Positions 1 through 7,195 of a stretch of 13,616 nucleotides of DNA are shown one piece after another. Origin of the DNA: Burkholderiaceae bacterium (lineage in GTDB: Bacteria > Pseudomonadota > Gammaproteobacteria > Burkholderiales > Burkholderiaceae); NCBI GenBank assembly GCA_947457745.1, contig CANGWT010000034.1, positions 1-13,616 on the forward strand, read 5' to 3'. The position numbers and the translations under genes were made by a program. Every line of letters starts with the position of its first letter. The first letter of the stretch is position 1. Below the pieces are notes generated by a model that saw nothing but the letters and a program-made list of their open reading frames with translations, made no database searches and was not told the DNA's origin.

Positions 1-141
1 CATACTGGTTTCTTCTGCAACGCAGAAAAGCGCTTAACCCCCTTTATTTGCTCAAAAAGCTTGTTTTTACAGGCTAAGCACCCAAACAGCACTAAATCAG
101 TATCATTTAGGGCTAATCACACGATTTACTAGGAAATTACT

Positions 142-1290
142 ATGCCAGGCTTACTCCCGAATGTTGATCCAGACGGTCTCTTAGAGTTCTCGGTTGTTTA
201 CACCGACCGCTCGCTAAATCACATGTCCGAAGAATTTAAAAAAGTCATCGTGGATATTTCTAGTGTCCTGAAAGATGCTTACAACGCAACTTCTACAGTG
301 ATCGTTCCTGGTAGCGGCACTTTTGGTATGGAAGCTGTTGCACGTCAATTTGCCAATAACGAAAAATGTCTTATCTTGCGCAACGGTTGGTTTAGCTATC
401 GCTGGACTCAGATTTTTGATTTAGCCAATATCACCAAGGACATTACCGTTATCAAAGGCAAGCAATTGGAAGATACTACGCAGGGTGTATTTGCACCTGC
501 GCCGATCGAAGAAGTAGTGGCTTTTATTAAAAAGGAAAAGCCAGCGCTTGTTTTCGCTCCTCACGTAGAAACTTCTGCAGGCATCATTTTGCCGGATGAC
601 TATCTCAAGGCAGTTGGTGAAGCGGTACGCTCGGTAAATGGTTTGTTTGTGCTAGATTGCATCGCATCAGGTGCAACATGGGTAGATATGAAGGCTTGTA
701 ATGTCGACCTATTAATTACTGCGCCTCAAAAAGGCTGGAGTAGTTCACCTTGCTGTGCGATGGTGGCTATGGGTGAAAGAGCACGTGAGCGCATTGAATC
801 AACTCAAAGTAGCAGTTTCTCAATGGATCTGAAGAAGTGGCTTCAAATTGTAGAGGCTTATGAAAAGGGTGGCCATGTGTATCACACCACCATGCCAACT
901 GATGCGCTCAAAATCTTGCGCAACGTGATGAAAGAAACTCAGTCTTTAGGTTTTGCTGCACTCAAGGCAAAGCAACAAGAGTTGGGTGATAAGGTTCGCG
1001 CCTTATTGGTTTCTAATGGTTACCAGTCAGTTGCAGCAAAAGGCTTTCAGTCTCCTGGCGTAGTAGTGAGCTACACCAAGGATCCAGAAATTCAGTCCGG
1101 TAAGAAGTTTATTGCTATGGGCTTGCAAACAGCCGCTGGTGTGCCTTTGCAGTGCGATGAACGTCCAGATTTCCGTACATTTCGTCTCGGCTTATTTGGC
1201 CTAGAGAAATTGACACATGTTGACCGCACAGTTGAGCATCTTGCAACAGCATTAGAAAGAATTACAGAGACTGAAGCGCAGCCGGCTTAA
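142..1290 (+). CDS. Class V PLP-dependent aminotransferase (alanine/serine-glyoxylate aminotransferase-like)
   Basis: A 382-residue cytosolic fold-type I PLP enzyme of aminotransferase class V. Visible landmarks are the phosphate-binding loop PGSGT (56-60), HVETSAG (141-147, the His-x-Glu-Ser-Ser-x-Gly-like loop), the cofactor-binding Asp in LDCIASGA (Asp172) and the Schiff-base Lys in APQKGWS (Lys197). The C-terminal small domain carries FRTFRLGLFG, including the expected substrate-carboxylate Arg. Length fits the alanine/serine-glyoxylate transaminase group (about 380-410). The start is supported by AGGA at 131-134, 7 bases before the ATG. The N-terminus (LLEFSVVYTDRSLNHMS) differs from the usual glycine/proline-rich opening of AGXT, so this is probably a distinct Burkholderiaceae subgroup. 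The amino donor and acceptor cannot be read from sequence. It is a single-gene transcription unit ended by the hairpin at 1312-1337. Confidence 0.85.
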   Translation: MPGLLPNVDPDGLLEFSVVYTDRSLNHMSEEFKKVIVDISSVLKDAYNATSTVIVPGSGTFGMEAVARQFANNEKCLILRNGWFSYRWTQIFDLANITKDITVIKGKQLEDTTQGVFAPAPIEEVVAFIKKEKPALVFAPHVETSAGIILPDDYLKAVGEAVRSVNGLFVLDCIASGATWVDMKACNVDLLITAPQKGWSSSPCCAMVAMGERARERIESTQSSSFSMDLKKWLQIVEAYEKGGHVYHTTMPTDALKILRNVMKETQSLGFAALKAKQQELGDKVRALLVSNGYQSVAAKGFQSPGVVVSYTKDPEIQSGKKFIAMGLQTAAGVPLQCDERPDFRTFRLGLFGLEKLTHVDRTVEHLATALERITETEAQPA

Positions 1291-1311
1291 GCCACTGTAA
1301 TTCGTTTTGAC

Positions 1312-1337
1312 AAAAGGCCGTCTTAGGACGGCTTTTT
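1312..1337 (+). terminator. Intrinsic terminator after the aminotransferase
   Basis: A perfect 6-bp GC-rich stem, GCCGTC (1317-1322) and GACGGC (1327-1332), encloses a TTAG loop and is followed by five Ts. An A-run before it extends the stem. It lies 22 bases after the aminotransferase stop and separates that gene from the exported Lys-rich protein. Confidence 0.9.
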
Positions 1338-1381
1338 AATTGATTATCATTAAGCTACCCTTGAACCTATCGGAACCCCAA

Positions 1382-1648
1382 ATGAATACCCCCTTCGCAA
1401 AATTGATCTTAGCTAGCTTCGTTTCTGCCTCAATTGCTTTATCACCATTGGCTGTAATGGCAGCGGATCCAGTCCCAGCAGGAGCACCCGTGACCGCTCC
1501 TGCAACGACGCCTGATGCTCAGTCAGAGAAGGCTGCAAAGAAGACTGCGAAGAAATCTAAGAAAGATAAAAAAGCGGAGAAGAAGGCTAAGAAGAAATCT
1601 AAGAAGAAAGTAACAGCAGCTCAAGAGCCCGCTACTCCTAAGCAATAA
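1382..1648 (+). CDS. Small exported lysine-rich protein
   Basis: An 88-residue protein of unknown function. Residues 1-27 form a classical Sec signal peptide: Lys7, a hydrophobic core, then the signal-peptidase site AVMA|ADPV. The predicted mature 61 residues start with an Ala/Pro/Thr-rich stretch. They continue with a polybasic segment, mature positions 23-49, containing 17 Lys among 27 residues in KK/AKK/SKK patterns like a histone H1 tail. They end in a short Ala/Pro/Glu tail. There is no Cys and no recognisable domain. I chose the ATG at 1382 because the longer frame would begin at a TTG in the T-tail of the preceding terminator and would push a polar extension ahead of the signal peptide. 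The ribosome site is weak (GGAAC at about 1371-1375). Small Lys/Ala-rich secreted proteins are common in Burkholderiales and are normally called hypothetical. Confidence 0.7.
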   Translation: MNTPFAKLILASFVSASIALSPLAVMAADPVPAGAPVTAPATTPDAQSEKAAKKTAKKSKKDKKAEKKAKKKSKKKVTAAQEPATPKQ

Positions 1649-1666
1649 ATTTACCTATTTCACTAT

Positions 1667-2644
1667 TCAATTTAGCGGATCAGATCCCTCAAGATCTATG
1701 GGCTTTGTAGAGTTCGGACCCTGTTTACTCGGCGCATTGTTGCGCACCAGTAACCACATTGCCCCCATCACTAAGCTCATCCCGCCCATCTGAATCCAGG
1801 TAATCGGTTCGGATAATATGATCCAACCCATGAATAGGGTTGAGACTGGACCAAGAATTCCAGCTTGAGCAACTAGAGGTGAGCCAATGCGATTAATTGC
1901 AATCATGATTAACAACATCGGAATGACGGTGCATAGGCTTGCATTGAGTAGGCTCAGCCAATAGATTTGCGGTACTTGTACAAAAACAGCTGCAGGATCG
2001 TAAATCAGAATTTGAATGACGCTCATGAAGGCTGATGCGGAACTAGCATAGACGACTAAGCGAACGCTACCCACGCGCCTTACCATTTCTCCAGATCCAA
2101 TCATGTAGATTGCATACGAACACGCGCTAGCAAAGACCAGCAGCATGCCGAGCAGAGCCATTGATCCAGTCGAGCTGGCGTCTTGGATGAATACGACGAT
2201 CACGCCAAGATATCCTACTGCGAGCGCATACCACTGCAAGCGACTAATAGATTTTTTTAATACAAAATAAGAAATCAACAATACGATAGTGGGCGTAAGG
2301 TAAAGCACGATACGTTCTAGACCAACGGAAATGTATTGCAGTCCTAAAAAGTCAAGATAGCTGGAAAGAAAGTAGCCCATAAATCCTAGGGAAAATATCT
2401 TCACTTGATCCCTGAATGTGAGTGGACTCATGACTTGCCTATATGCTTGCCACCAATAAATTCCCCAAAAGAGGGGAAGCGCCATCAGCATCCGTAAGGC
2501 AATCAGTGTCTCAGCATTGGCACCGTAAGCAAAAGCGAGCTTGACTAGAATGGCCTTGCCCGAAAAAAGTATGGAGCCCAGTCCGGCCATTAAGAGGCCA
2601 TAAATGTAACGGCGATGATGAAGGGTTCTACTAGCTGATTGCAT
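1667..2644 (-). CDS. EamA/DMT-family transporter
   Basis: A 325-residue inner-membrane protein of the drug/metabolite transporter superfamily with about ten hydrophobic segments in two EamA repeats (roughly 12-152 and 160-302). The first repeat has SGKAILVKLAF followed by the LIALRMLMALPLF helix. The second ends with the GPVSTLFMGWIILSEPIT segment typical of EamA domains (a conserved Glu-Pro before the last helix). The C-terminal 25 residues are polar and probably cytosolic. The family exports amino acids, metabolites or drugs, and the substrate here cannot be inferred. The start lies 6 bases after the nnrD stop with no clear Shine-Dalgarno, so it is probably cotranscribed with and translationally coupled to nnrD. 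Its 3' end faces the Lys-rich gene across an 18-base gap without an obvious terminator. Confidence 0.85.
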   Translation of the reverse strand: MQSASRTLHHRRYIYGLLMAGLGSILFSGKAILVKLAFAYGANAETLIALRMLMALPLFWGIYWWQAYRQVMSPLTFRDQVKIFSLGFMGYFLSSYLDFLGLQYISVGLERIVLYLTPTIVLLISYFVLKKSISRLQWYALAVGYLGVIVVFIQDASSTGSMALLGMLLVFASACSYAIYMIGSGEMVRRVGSVRLVVYASSASAFMSVIQILIYDPAAVFVQVPQIYWLSLLNASLCTVIPMLLIMIAINRIGSPLVAQAGILGPVSTLFMGWIILSEPITWIQMGGMSLVMGAMWLLVRNNAPSKQGPNSTKPIDLEGSDPLN

Positions 2645-2650
2645 GATGTT

Positions 2651-3532
2651 TTATAACAGCTTGTTGAGTAGACTCCGCATCTCCAAAATGACCTCTGTTG
2701 GAGTAAGTCCAATAGGGCCAATTTGCTGAGCTACCAAACTATCGGCTGCCAAGGCGTGTAGTTGTACCCCAATACAAGTGGACTCCCATAAATTGAGATT
2801 ATGGTGGATACCTTGAGCTGCTATAGCTGCGATAGTGCCAGTTAAGACATCACCCATTCCGCCAACGGCCATGCCGGGATTGCCTTGGGCGCACTGCGCT
2901 GTCGGGTGAAGAGGCGAGGTAATTAGTGTATGTTGGCCTTTAAGCGCGACGATACAATCAGTGAGTTTGACTAAGTCCAACACCGCGGTGAGGCGATCTG
3001 CCTGAATGGCCGAAGCGATCGTATTGAGAAGATGGGCAGCCTCTCCAGGATGAGGGGTGAGTGCAGTCATGCCAGGAAATGCTTGGTTGCGCTGCTTGAG
3101 GAGATCTAAAAATTCAGGGTTATCAGCAATCAGGTTGAGTGCATCAGCATCAATCACGAGAGGCACCTTTGGATAGCATAGCGAGGCAATTAACCAATCT
3201 CTAGCCAGCGCAGAAAAACCAAGGCCCGGCCCAATCGCAATGACATCCGGTGCTGTAGTTTCTAATTGCTCTTGGGCGTTAAAGCTGGCTAGGCGAATCA
3301 TCAGCTCGGCTTGTTCCGGCACTGCATGGGCAGCTGTCGGATCTAGCATTTCCAGCATAGTCCAACCTGCTCCTAAGTGGAGCGCGGCACTGCCTGCCAA
3401 GATGAGTGCGCCGGCCATTCCAGGTGCGCCACCAATCAGCAGAACTTTGCCAGCATTCCCTTTATGTTCTGAGGACGCTCGTTTGAGGCGTGTTATGAGT
3501 TTGAGTGAGCTCAGTTCGGTAGGGGAGGTCAT
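2651..3532 (-). CDS. nnrD: ADP/ATP-dependent (S)-NAD(P)H-hydrate dehydratase
   Basis: A 293-residue cytosolic metabolite-repair enzyme of the YjeF C-terminal/ribokinase-like fold. It dehydrates damaged NADHX/NADPHX back to NAD(P)H using ADP or ATP. Motifs in order: KGNAGKVLLIGG (24-35), GPGLG (101-105), DADALN (128-133), LTPHPGE (158-164), VALKGQHTLI (195-204) and the nucleotide-binding/catalytic GNPGMAVGGMGDVL (217-230) with catalytic Asp228. The usual GGSGD is GGMGD here. The protein is the dehydratase domain alone, without the N-terminal epimerase (NnrE/YjeF_N) half found in E. coli Nnr, and no epimerase gene lies in this window. The start has no convincing Shine-Dalgarno. It is divergent from the beta-CASP gene across 62 bases and heads a likely two-gene operon with the EamA transporter. 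Confidence 0.9.
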   Translation of the reverse strand: MTSPTELSSLKLITRLKRASSEHKGNAGKVLLIGGAPGMAGALILAGSAALHLGAGWTMLEMLDPTAAHAVPEQAELMIRLASFNAQEQLETTAPDVIAIGPGLGFSALARDWLIASLCYPKVPLVIDADALNLIADNPEFLDLLKQRNQAFPGMTALTPHPGEAAHLLNTIASAIQADRLTAVLDLVKLTDCIVALKGQHTLITSPLHPTAQCAQGNPGMAVGGMGDVLTGTIAAIAAQGIHHNLNLWESTCIGVQLHALAADSLVAQQIGPIGLTPTEVILEMRSLLNKLL

Positions 3533-3583
3533 CTAAATAGTATCGCTCTTCTGAGTGGCTTAACATGGAATTTTATCGGGAGT

Positions 3584-3598
3584 ATGCTTAAGCCATGA
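3584..3598 (+). promoter_or_regulatory. Four-codon mini-ORF overlapping the beta-CASP start
   Basis: The best Shine-Dalgarno (GGGAG, 3578-3582) sits 12 bases from the beta-CASP ATG, which is long. It sits 1 base from an out-of-frame ATG at 3584. That ATG opens Met-Leu-Lys-Pro-stop, and its TGA overlaps the real start as ATGA. It may be a coupling element or chance. There is no other evidence of translation. Confidence 0.25.
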
Positions 3599-5010
3599 AA
3601 ATACAATTTCTGGGTGCGGCAGGTGAGGTTACGGGATCAAGGCATTCCGTGGAGGTTACTGTTGGTGGGCGAGATATGCGGTTCATGGTCGACTTTGGTA
3701 TGTTCCAGGGTGGGCGCGAAGCCACCACAAAGAACTTGGAGCCACTCCCGTTTTCTCCTAAGAGAATTGATTTCGTTGTATTGACGCATGCACATATTGA
3801 CCACAGCGGTCTCTTGCCAAGACTCTGTGCTCAAGGGTTTACGGGCCCTATCTACTGTACAGATGCTACATTTGAGCTCTTAAAAATCATGCTGCCCGAT
3901 AGTGCCCATTTACAGCGCTCCGATGTGGAGCGTGCGGTACGTAGGCAAAAGTCAGGAAAATGGCGCGGGGACTTACCAGTTGCGCTTTACTCGATGGAAG
4001 AAGCTGAGCTTGCGCTTGGACAATGTGAAGTGCTTGCCTACGGAAAATCTATAGAGCTCTGTGAGGGCATTAAGCTTGAGTTCCAGAATGCAGGCCATAT
4101 TTTAGGATCTGCAATTGCGGTAATTGATATCAGTGAAGACCATGCCAAGAAAAAGCGCTGCGTTTTCTCTGGCGATATTGGCATGAAGGGCAAGCTATTG
4201 ATGCCTGATCCCACCATCATTTCTCAGGCTGATATTGTCGTGGTCGAATCAACTTATGGCGATCGATTACATAAAACATTAACGGATACTAAGGTCGAAT
4301 TAATTAAAGTCGTGACTGAGACTCTAGATGGCCATGGAAATATTATAATCCCCGCCTTTGCGGTGGGACGTACCCAAGAAATTCTGTTCCTATTGATTGA
4401 TTTAGTTAAACGCAATTTGTTACCTCATCTCAGTATTTGGGTCGACTCTCCGATGGCAACAGCGGCTACCCACCTAACTCAGCATTTTTTTGCGCAATTA
4501 GATAAAGAGTCGCAATCCACCTTTGAATGGTTTAAAAAAAATCCGAGTGCAGTCGATTTGCGATTTATTGCTGACGTTGAGGAATCGAAAGCGCTCAATA
4601 AAATTAAAGGTGGCGCCATCATTATTTCTGCAAGCGGTATGTGTGATGCGGGTCGTATCGTTCACCATCTGCAGAACAATTTGCCTCGGGCGCAAAATGC
4701 GATCGTAATTACTGGTTTTCAGGCCTATGGCAGCTTAGGTCGCCGTCTGGTAGATAGAGCCGCAAAAGTACGTCTTTTTGGTGAGGAGGTTCCGGTGCGA
4801 GCATCTATTCATACTATTGGCGGGCTATCCGCCCATGCAGACCAGGCAGGTTTATTGGACTGGCTAAGAGGCTTTAGTTCTGCGCCTCAATCAGTCTTTG
4901 TGGTTCATGGTGAACCTGAAGCTTCCGCAGTCTTAGCGCAGACCATCCGCGAAGAGTTGGAATGGAGGAATGTCATTATTCCAGAGCGTCTCCACTCCTA
5001 CACTTGCTAG
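3595..5010 (+). CDS. Beta-CASP metallo-beta-lactamase-fold ribonuclease (CPSF73-like)
   Basis: A 471-residue cytosolic protein of the RNA-specific beta-CASP branch of MBL-fold nucleases (bacterial homologues of CPSF73/Ysh1). The zinc ligands are all present: motif II THAHIDHSG (His65, His67, Asp69, His70), motif III NAGHILGS (His168) and motif IV SGDIG (Asp194). The beta-CASP insertion runs from about 210 to 400. Motif A is Glu218 in VESTYGDR, motif B His414 in LSAHAD, and motif C His438 in VVHGE. The IIPAFAVGRTQE and ASGMCDAGRIVHHL signatures are also typical. It should be a catalytically competent endo- or exoribonuclease for mRNA or rRNA processing, but its substrate is unknown. It lacks the C-terminal domain of RNase J, so RNase J is unlikely. 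Transcribed alone, divergent from nnrD and convergent with a binding-protein gene 4 bases away. Confidence 0.92.
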   Translation: MKIQFLGAAGEVTGSRHSVEVTVGGRDMRFMVDFGMFQGGREATTKNLEPLPFSPKRIDFVVLTHAHIDHSGLLPRLCAQGFTGPIYCTDATFELLKIMLPDSAHLQRSDVERAVRRQKSGKWRGDLPVALYSMEEAELALGQCEVLAYGKSIELCEGIKLEFQNAGHILGSAIAVIDISEDHAKKKRCVFSGDIGMKGKLLMPDPTIISQADIVVVESTYGDRLHKTLTDTKVELIKVVTETLDGHGNIIIPAFAVGRTQEILFLLIDLVKRNLLPHLSIWVDSPMATAATHLTQHFFAQLDKESQSTFEWFKKNPSAVDLRFIADVEESKALNKIKGGAIIISASGMCDAGRIVHHLQNNLPRAQNAIVITGFQAYGSLGRRLVDRAAKVRLFGEEVPVRASIHTIGGLSAHADQAGLLDWLRGFSSAPQSVFVVHGEPEASAVLAQTIREELEWRNVIIPERLHSYTC

Positions 5011-5014
5011 CGTT

Positions 5015-5830
5015 TTACTCAGCTACCTTTGCGCCTTCGATGCCATGCTTTTTCATAGAGTTAGCGATAAAACCCGAAGTCTTTAGTTCCTCAATGAGGC
5101 CGCTCAGGTAGACGGTTATTTTTTCGAACTCAGTGCGTGATTTTGGGACTCCAATTGCCTGATGAATCACCATAAATCTGCCTGGCAGCATACGTACATT
5201 GCTATACCGCTTCGCATCTGCCTCTAGCTGCTGTTTCACACCTGCAGCAACATTACCTTTTCCGCTCATAAAGTCATCCACGACTGATTGAGAGTTGATT
5301 GATCGAAGCAGTGTGGCTTTTTTAATTTCACGCGTAAGGTAAAGGTCGTAGGCACTAGCTTTACCAACCACAATCTCATTGCCAGCAGCATCAACCCCTT
5401 CATTATCCTTTATGGGTGAAGCCGTTTTGACCATATAGGCGCCCTCAATTTGTATATAGGCGGGGGTATAACTAATATCTGCCCCACGAACTGGATCGAT
5501 GGCTACAAAGATGAGATCTAGCTGATTGGCCTTCAGGGCCTCCACTATTGCCCCAGCACTTTTATAGGAGATCAGATCAACTGGTATGCTGGTTTGCCTT
5601 CCAATTTCTTTGGCAATATCTATCGTCACCCCCTTGGGTTGAGGTTCACTCTGATCGATTGAACCCGCTAATACTGGATTGCCTAGGTTAATGCCAACAC
5701 GAAGAGTGCCAGTTGGTGCGAAAGATTTGAGCATGGCCTTATCGATGGATTTATTCATTACTGCATTCGGTGTTTGAGCCAAAATTAACTGGCATATGAA
5801 CAGCAGACTACAGCCAAGAATTTTTTTCAT
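5015..5830 (-). CDS. Periplasmic solute-binding protein, family 3 (amino-acid ABC type), orphan
   Basis: A 271-residue exported binding protein. Residues 1-18 are a signal peptide (Lys2-Lys3, a hydrophobic core, cleavage at ILA|QTPN). The mature part has the family 3 pattern: TLRVGINLGNP (42-52) starting lobe 1, PKGVTIDIAKEIG (65-77), an EALKANQLDLIFVAIDPVRGADISYTP-type segment at 97-123, and a lobe 2 containing VVGKASAYDLYL (154-165). Family members deliver polar amino acids or related small molecules to an ABC permease. No permease or ATPase gene lies next to it, so the ligand and partner are unknown. There is no Shine-Dalgarno before the ATG; the 12 bases upstream are pyrimidine-rich. A terminator for the upstream gene ends about 28 bases before the start, so a promoter must lie in that short interval or expression relies on read-through. 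Confidence 0.85.
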   Translation of the reverse strand: MKKILGCSLLFICQLILAQTPNAVMNKSIDKAMLKSFAPTGTLRVGINLGNPVLAGSIDQSEPQPKGVTIDIAKEIGRQTSIPVDLISYKSAGAIVEALKANQLDLIFVAIDPVRGADISYTPAYIQIEGAYMVKTASPIKDNEGVDAAGNEIVVGKASAYDLYLTREIKKATLLRSINSQSVVDDFMSGKGNVAAGVKQQLEADAKRYSNVRMLPGRFMVIHQAIGVPKSRTEFEKITVYLSGLIEELKTSGFIANSMKKHGIEGAKVAE

Positions 5831-5844
5831 AAAAGGGGAAGGAT

Positions 5845-5861
5845 GTATAAATCGGTATAAA
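5845..5861 (-). promoter_or_regulatory. Tandem -10-like TTTATAC elements before the binding-protein gene
   Basis: Two copies of TTTATAC (minus strand, 5861-5855 and 5851-5845) lie one helical turn apart between the upstream terminator and the ATG at 5830. Either could be the -10 of the binding-protein promoter. No good -35 is visible because that position falls in the terminator stem. Confidence 0.3.
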
Positions 5862-5881
5862 AAAACCGCGGCGAACCGCGG
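5859..5881 (-). terminator. Intrinsic terminator after the small membrane protein
   Basis: On the minus strand a perfect 6-bp CCGCGG/CCGCGG stem (5881-5876 and 5871-5866) with loop TTCG is followed by seven Ts (5865-5859). It lies 20 bases after the stop of the gene at 5902-6111. On the plus strand the downstream sequence is less T-rich, so it mainly serves the minus strand. Confidence 0.88.
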
Positions 5882-5901
5882 CTTATTTTCTCGGGAAGAG
5901 A

Positions 5902-6111
5902 TTATTTCTTAGCATCAGCTGCAGGGGCTGCTGGAGCTTCTGCGGGTGCAACTGGGGCTGCAGGAGCATTTTTCTTGGCCTCTTCCATGTGAGCAGCTTC
6001 AGCACCATGCTTCTCGCCACCCATATCAATGTCGCCGTCGCCTTTGATGAGTAAGTAGGCTGTAGCAGAGATTAATACTAGTACCATGATGATGATTGAA
6101 CGATTGCTCAT
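5902..6111 (-). CDS. Small membrane-anchored Ala/Pro-rich protein
   Basis: A 69-residue protein of unknown function. Residues 5-22 form one hydrophobic helix with no signal-peptidase site, followed by a charged linker (KGDGDIDMGGEKHG, 23-36) and a low-complexity Ala/Pro-rich tail (49-66) ending in Lys-Lys. The short N-terminus (SNR) and the polar C-terminal segment suggest a signal-anchor with the tail probably in the periplasm. The start is well supported: AAGGA lies 6 bases before the ATG on the minus strand. It has its own promoter candidate (6131-6159) and terminator, so it is a monocistronic unit. I recognise no family. Confidence 0.75.
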   Translation of the reverse strand: MSNRSIIIMVLVLISATAYLLIKGDGDIDMGGEKHGAEAAHMEEAKKNAPAAPVAPAEAPAAPAADAKK

Positions 6112-6130
6112 TGCTATTCCTTCGGGTTGG

Positions 6131-6159
6131 TTAATATTTTCTAATTTTAACGCTTGAAA
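6131..6159 (-). promoter_or_regulatory. Sigma70-like promoter for the small membrane protein
   Basis: On the minus strand TTTCAA (-35, 6159-6154) and TATTAA (-10, 6136-6131) are separated by exactly 17 bases, about 20 bases before the gene at 6111. A second, overlapping candidate is TTACCG, 16 bases, TAAAAT. Called from pattern only. Confidence 0.4.
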
Positions 6160-6295
6160 CGCAGACGGTAAATCTGAATAAGCCCTAGATGTGAAATTAA
6201 TGCAATATTCTAGGTAGTAATACTAATTCTGACCTTGTATCCTAGGACTTACCTGTCTGCAAAACTAAAGATAAGCCATTTTTAAAGGTTTAAAT

Positions 6296-7153
6296 ATGAG
6301 CCCAAAACTCCCTCTGAGTAATTCCCAAACCATTACTGATTTTTTGAAGCTTCAGAAAAGCCAGTTAGCAGAAAGTAGCTCTGATGATTCTTATAGATTT
6401 GCATTTGATGATCAGGCCTTTTTGGCGCGTCGCGAAACTCTAGGCTTACGCTTTCAGTTGGAGTTACTCAAGCCAGAGATCTTGCTGCATGAGCATGGTA
6501 TCGAGCATACGATCACCGTTTTTGGTTCCACCCGTTTTGTGTCCTGCGAAAAAGCTCGAGATCTTGAAAAGCATGCCAATACCCCAGAGGCTATAGCTGC
6601 AGCTAAACGCGCTTTACTGCACTGCAAGTACTATGATTCAGCTAGGGAGTTTGGATCAATTGTTGCAAGCTATAACGCAACTCAATCCGAGGATCGAAAC
6701 AAACTTCACATTGCTACTGGTGGCGGGCCCGGGATTATGGAAGCTGCTAATCGTGGTGCATTTGAAGCTGGGGATAAGACCATTGGTTTTAATATCAGTC
6801 TGCCAAGAGAGCAGCATCCCAATCCTTACCTCACGCCAGGCTTGAGCTTCCGCTTCCATTATTTTGCGATTCGTAAAATGCATTTCATGCTGAGGGCAAG
6901 AGCAATTGTGGCCTACCCAGGTGGCTTTGGTTCCTTTGACGAGCTTTTCGAGGTGCTCACCTTAATGCAAACTAAAAAAGTTGAACGCTTCCCCATCATC
7001 TTGGTTGGAAAGACATTCTGGCAAGAGGTGATCAACTTCAAGCAGATGCTGGATCATGGCGTGATAGATCAAGCAGATATGGATTTAATCCATTTTGTAG
7101 AAACTGCCGATGAAGCCTGGGCGGTAATTCGGAATTGGTATCAACTGGCCTAA
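6296..7153 (+). CDS. LOG-family (TIGR00730) Rossmann-fold nucleotide phosphoribohydrolase
   Basis: A 285-residue cytosolic protein of the LOG/lysine-decarboxylase-like family. Characterised members cleave cytokinin riboside 5'-monophosphates or other nucleoside monophosphates to base plus ribose 5-phosphate. The core spans about 72-260: VFGSTRF (75-81), GGGPGIMEAANRGA (142-155), the RKMHF helix (193-197), Arg200 in LRARAIV, and the signature PGGFGSFDE (208-216) with Glu216. In the signature Ser replaces the usual Thr of PGGxGTxxE. An N-terminal extension of about 70 residues, polar and helical, makes it longer than the roughly 190-residue LOG core, as in the long proteobacterial forms. The start is supported by AAAGG (6284-6288), 7 bases before the ATG. 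First gene of a co-directional run. Older labels such as lysine decarboxylase are misleading. Confidence 0.88.
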   Translation: MSPKLPLSNSQTITDFLKLQKSQLAESSSDDSYRFAFDDQAFLARRETLGLRFQLELLKPEILLHEHGIEHTITVFGSTRFVSCEKARDLEKHANTPEAIAAAKRALLHCKYYDSAREFGSIVASYNATQSEDRNKLHIATGGGPGIMEAANRGAFEAGDKTIGFNISLPREQHPNPYLTPGLSFRFHYFAIRKMHFMLRARAIVAYPGGFGSFDELFEVLTLMQTKKVERFPIILVGKTFWQEVINFKQMLDHGVIDQADMDLIHFVETADEAWAVIRNWYQLA

Positions 7154-7195
7154 GAGAATGATTCATAAGACCTGTAAAATAGTCCTCTAAAGATC

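Noticed and set aside
13..27. Hairpin TTCTGC-AAC-GCAGAA at the window start
   Set aside because: No T-run follows on either strand, so it is not a convincing terminator. The gene it might belong to lies outside the window.
1340..1381. Upstream TTG start extending the Lys-rich protein by 14 residues
   Set aside because: It begins inside the terminator's T-tail without a ribosome site and would bury the signal peptide behind a polar extension. ATG at 1382 is preferred.
3240..3536. 98-residue plus-strand frame opposite nnrD
   Set aside because: It is antisense to a well-supported gene, has Ala/Ser/Pro-rich composition typical of a shadow frame and no domain.
3595..5010. RNase J identity for the beta-CASP protein
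   Set aside because: The length (471) and absence of the RNase J C-terminal domain fit the shorter CPSF73-like bacterial group better.
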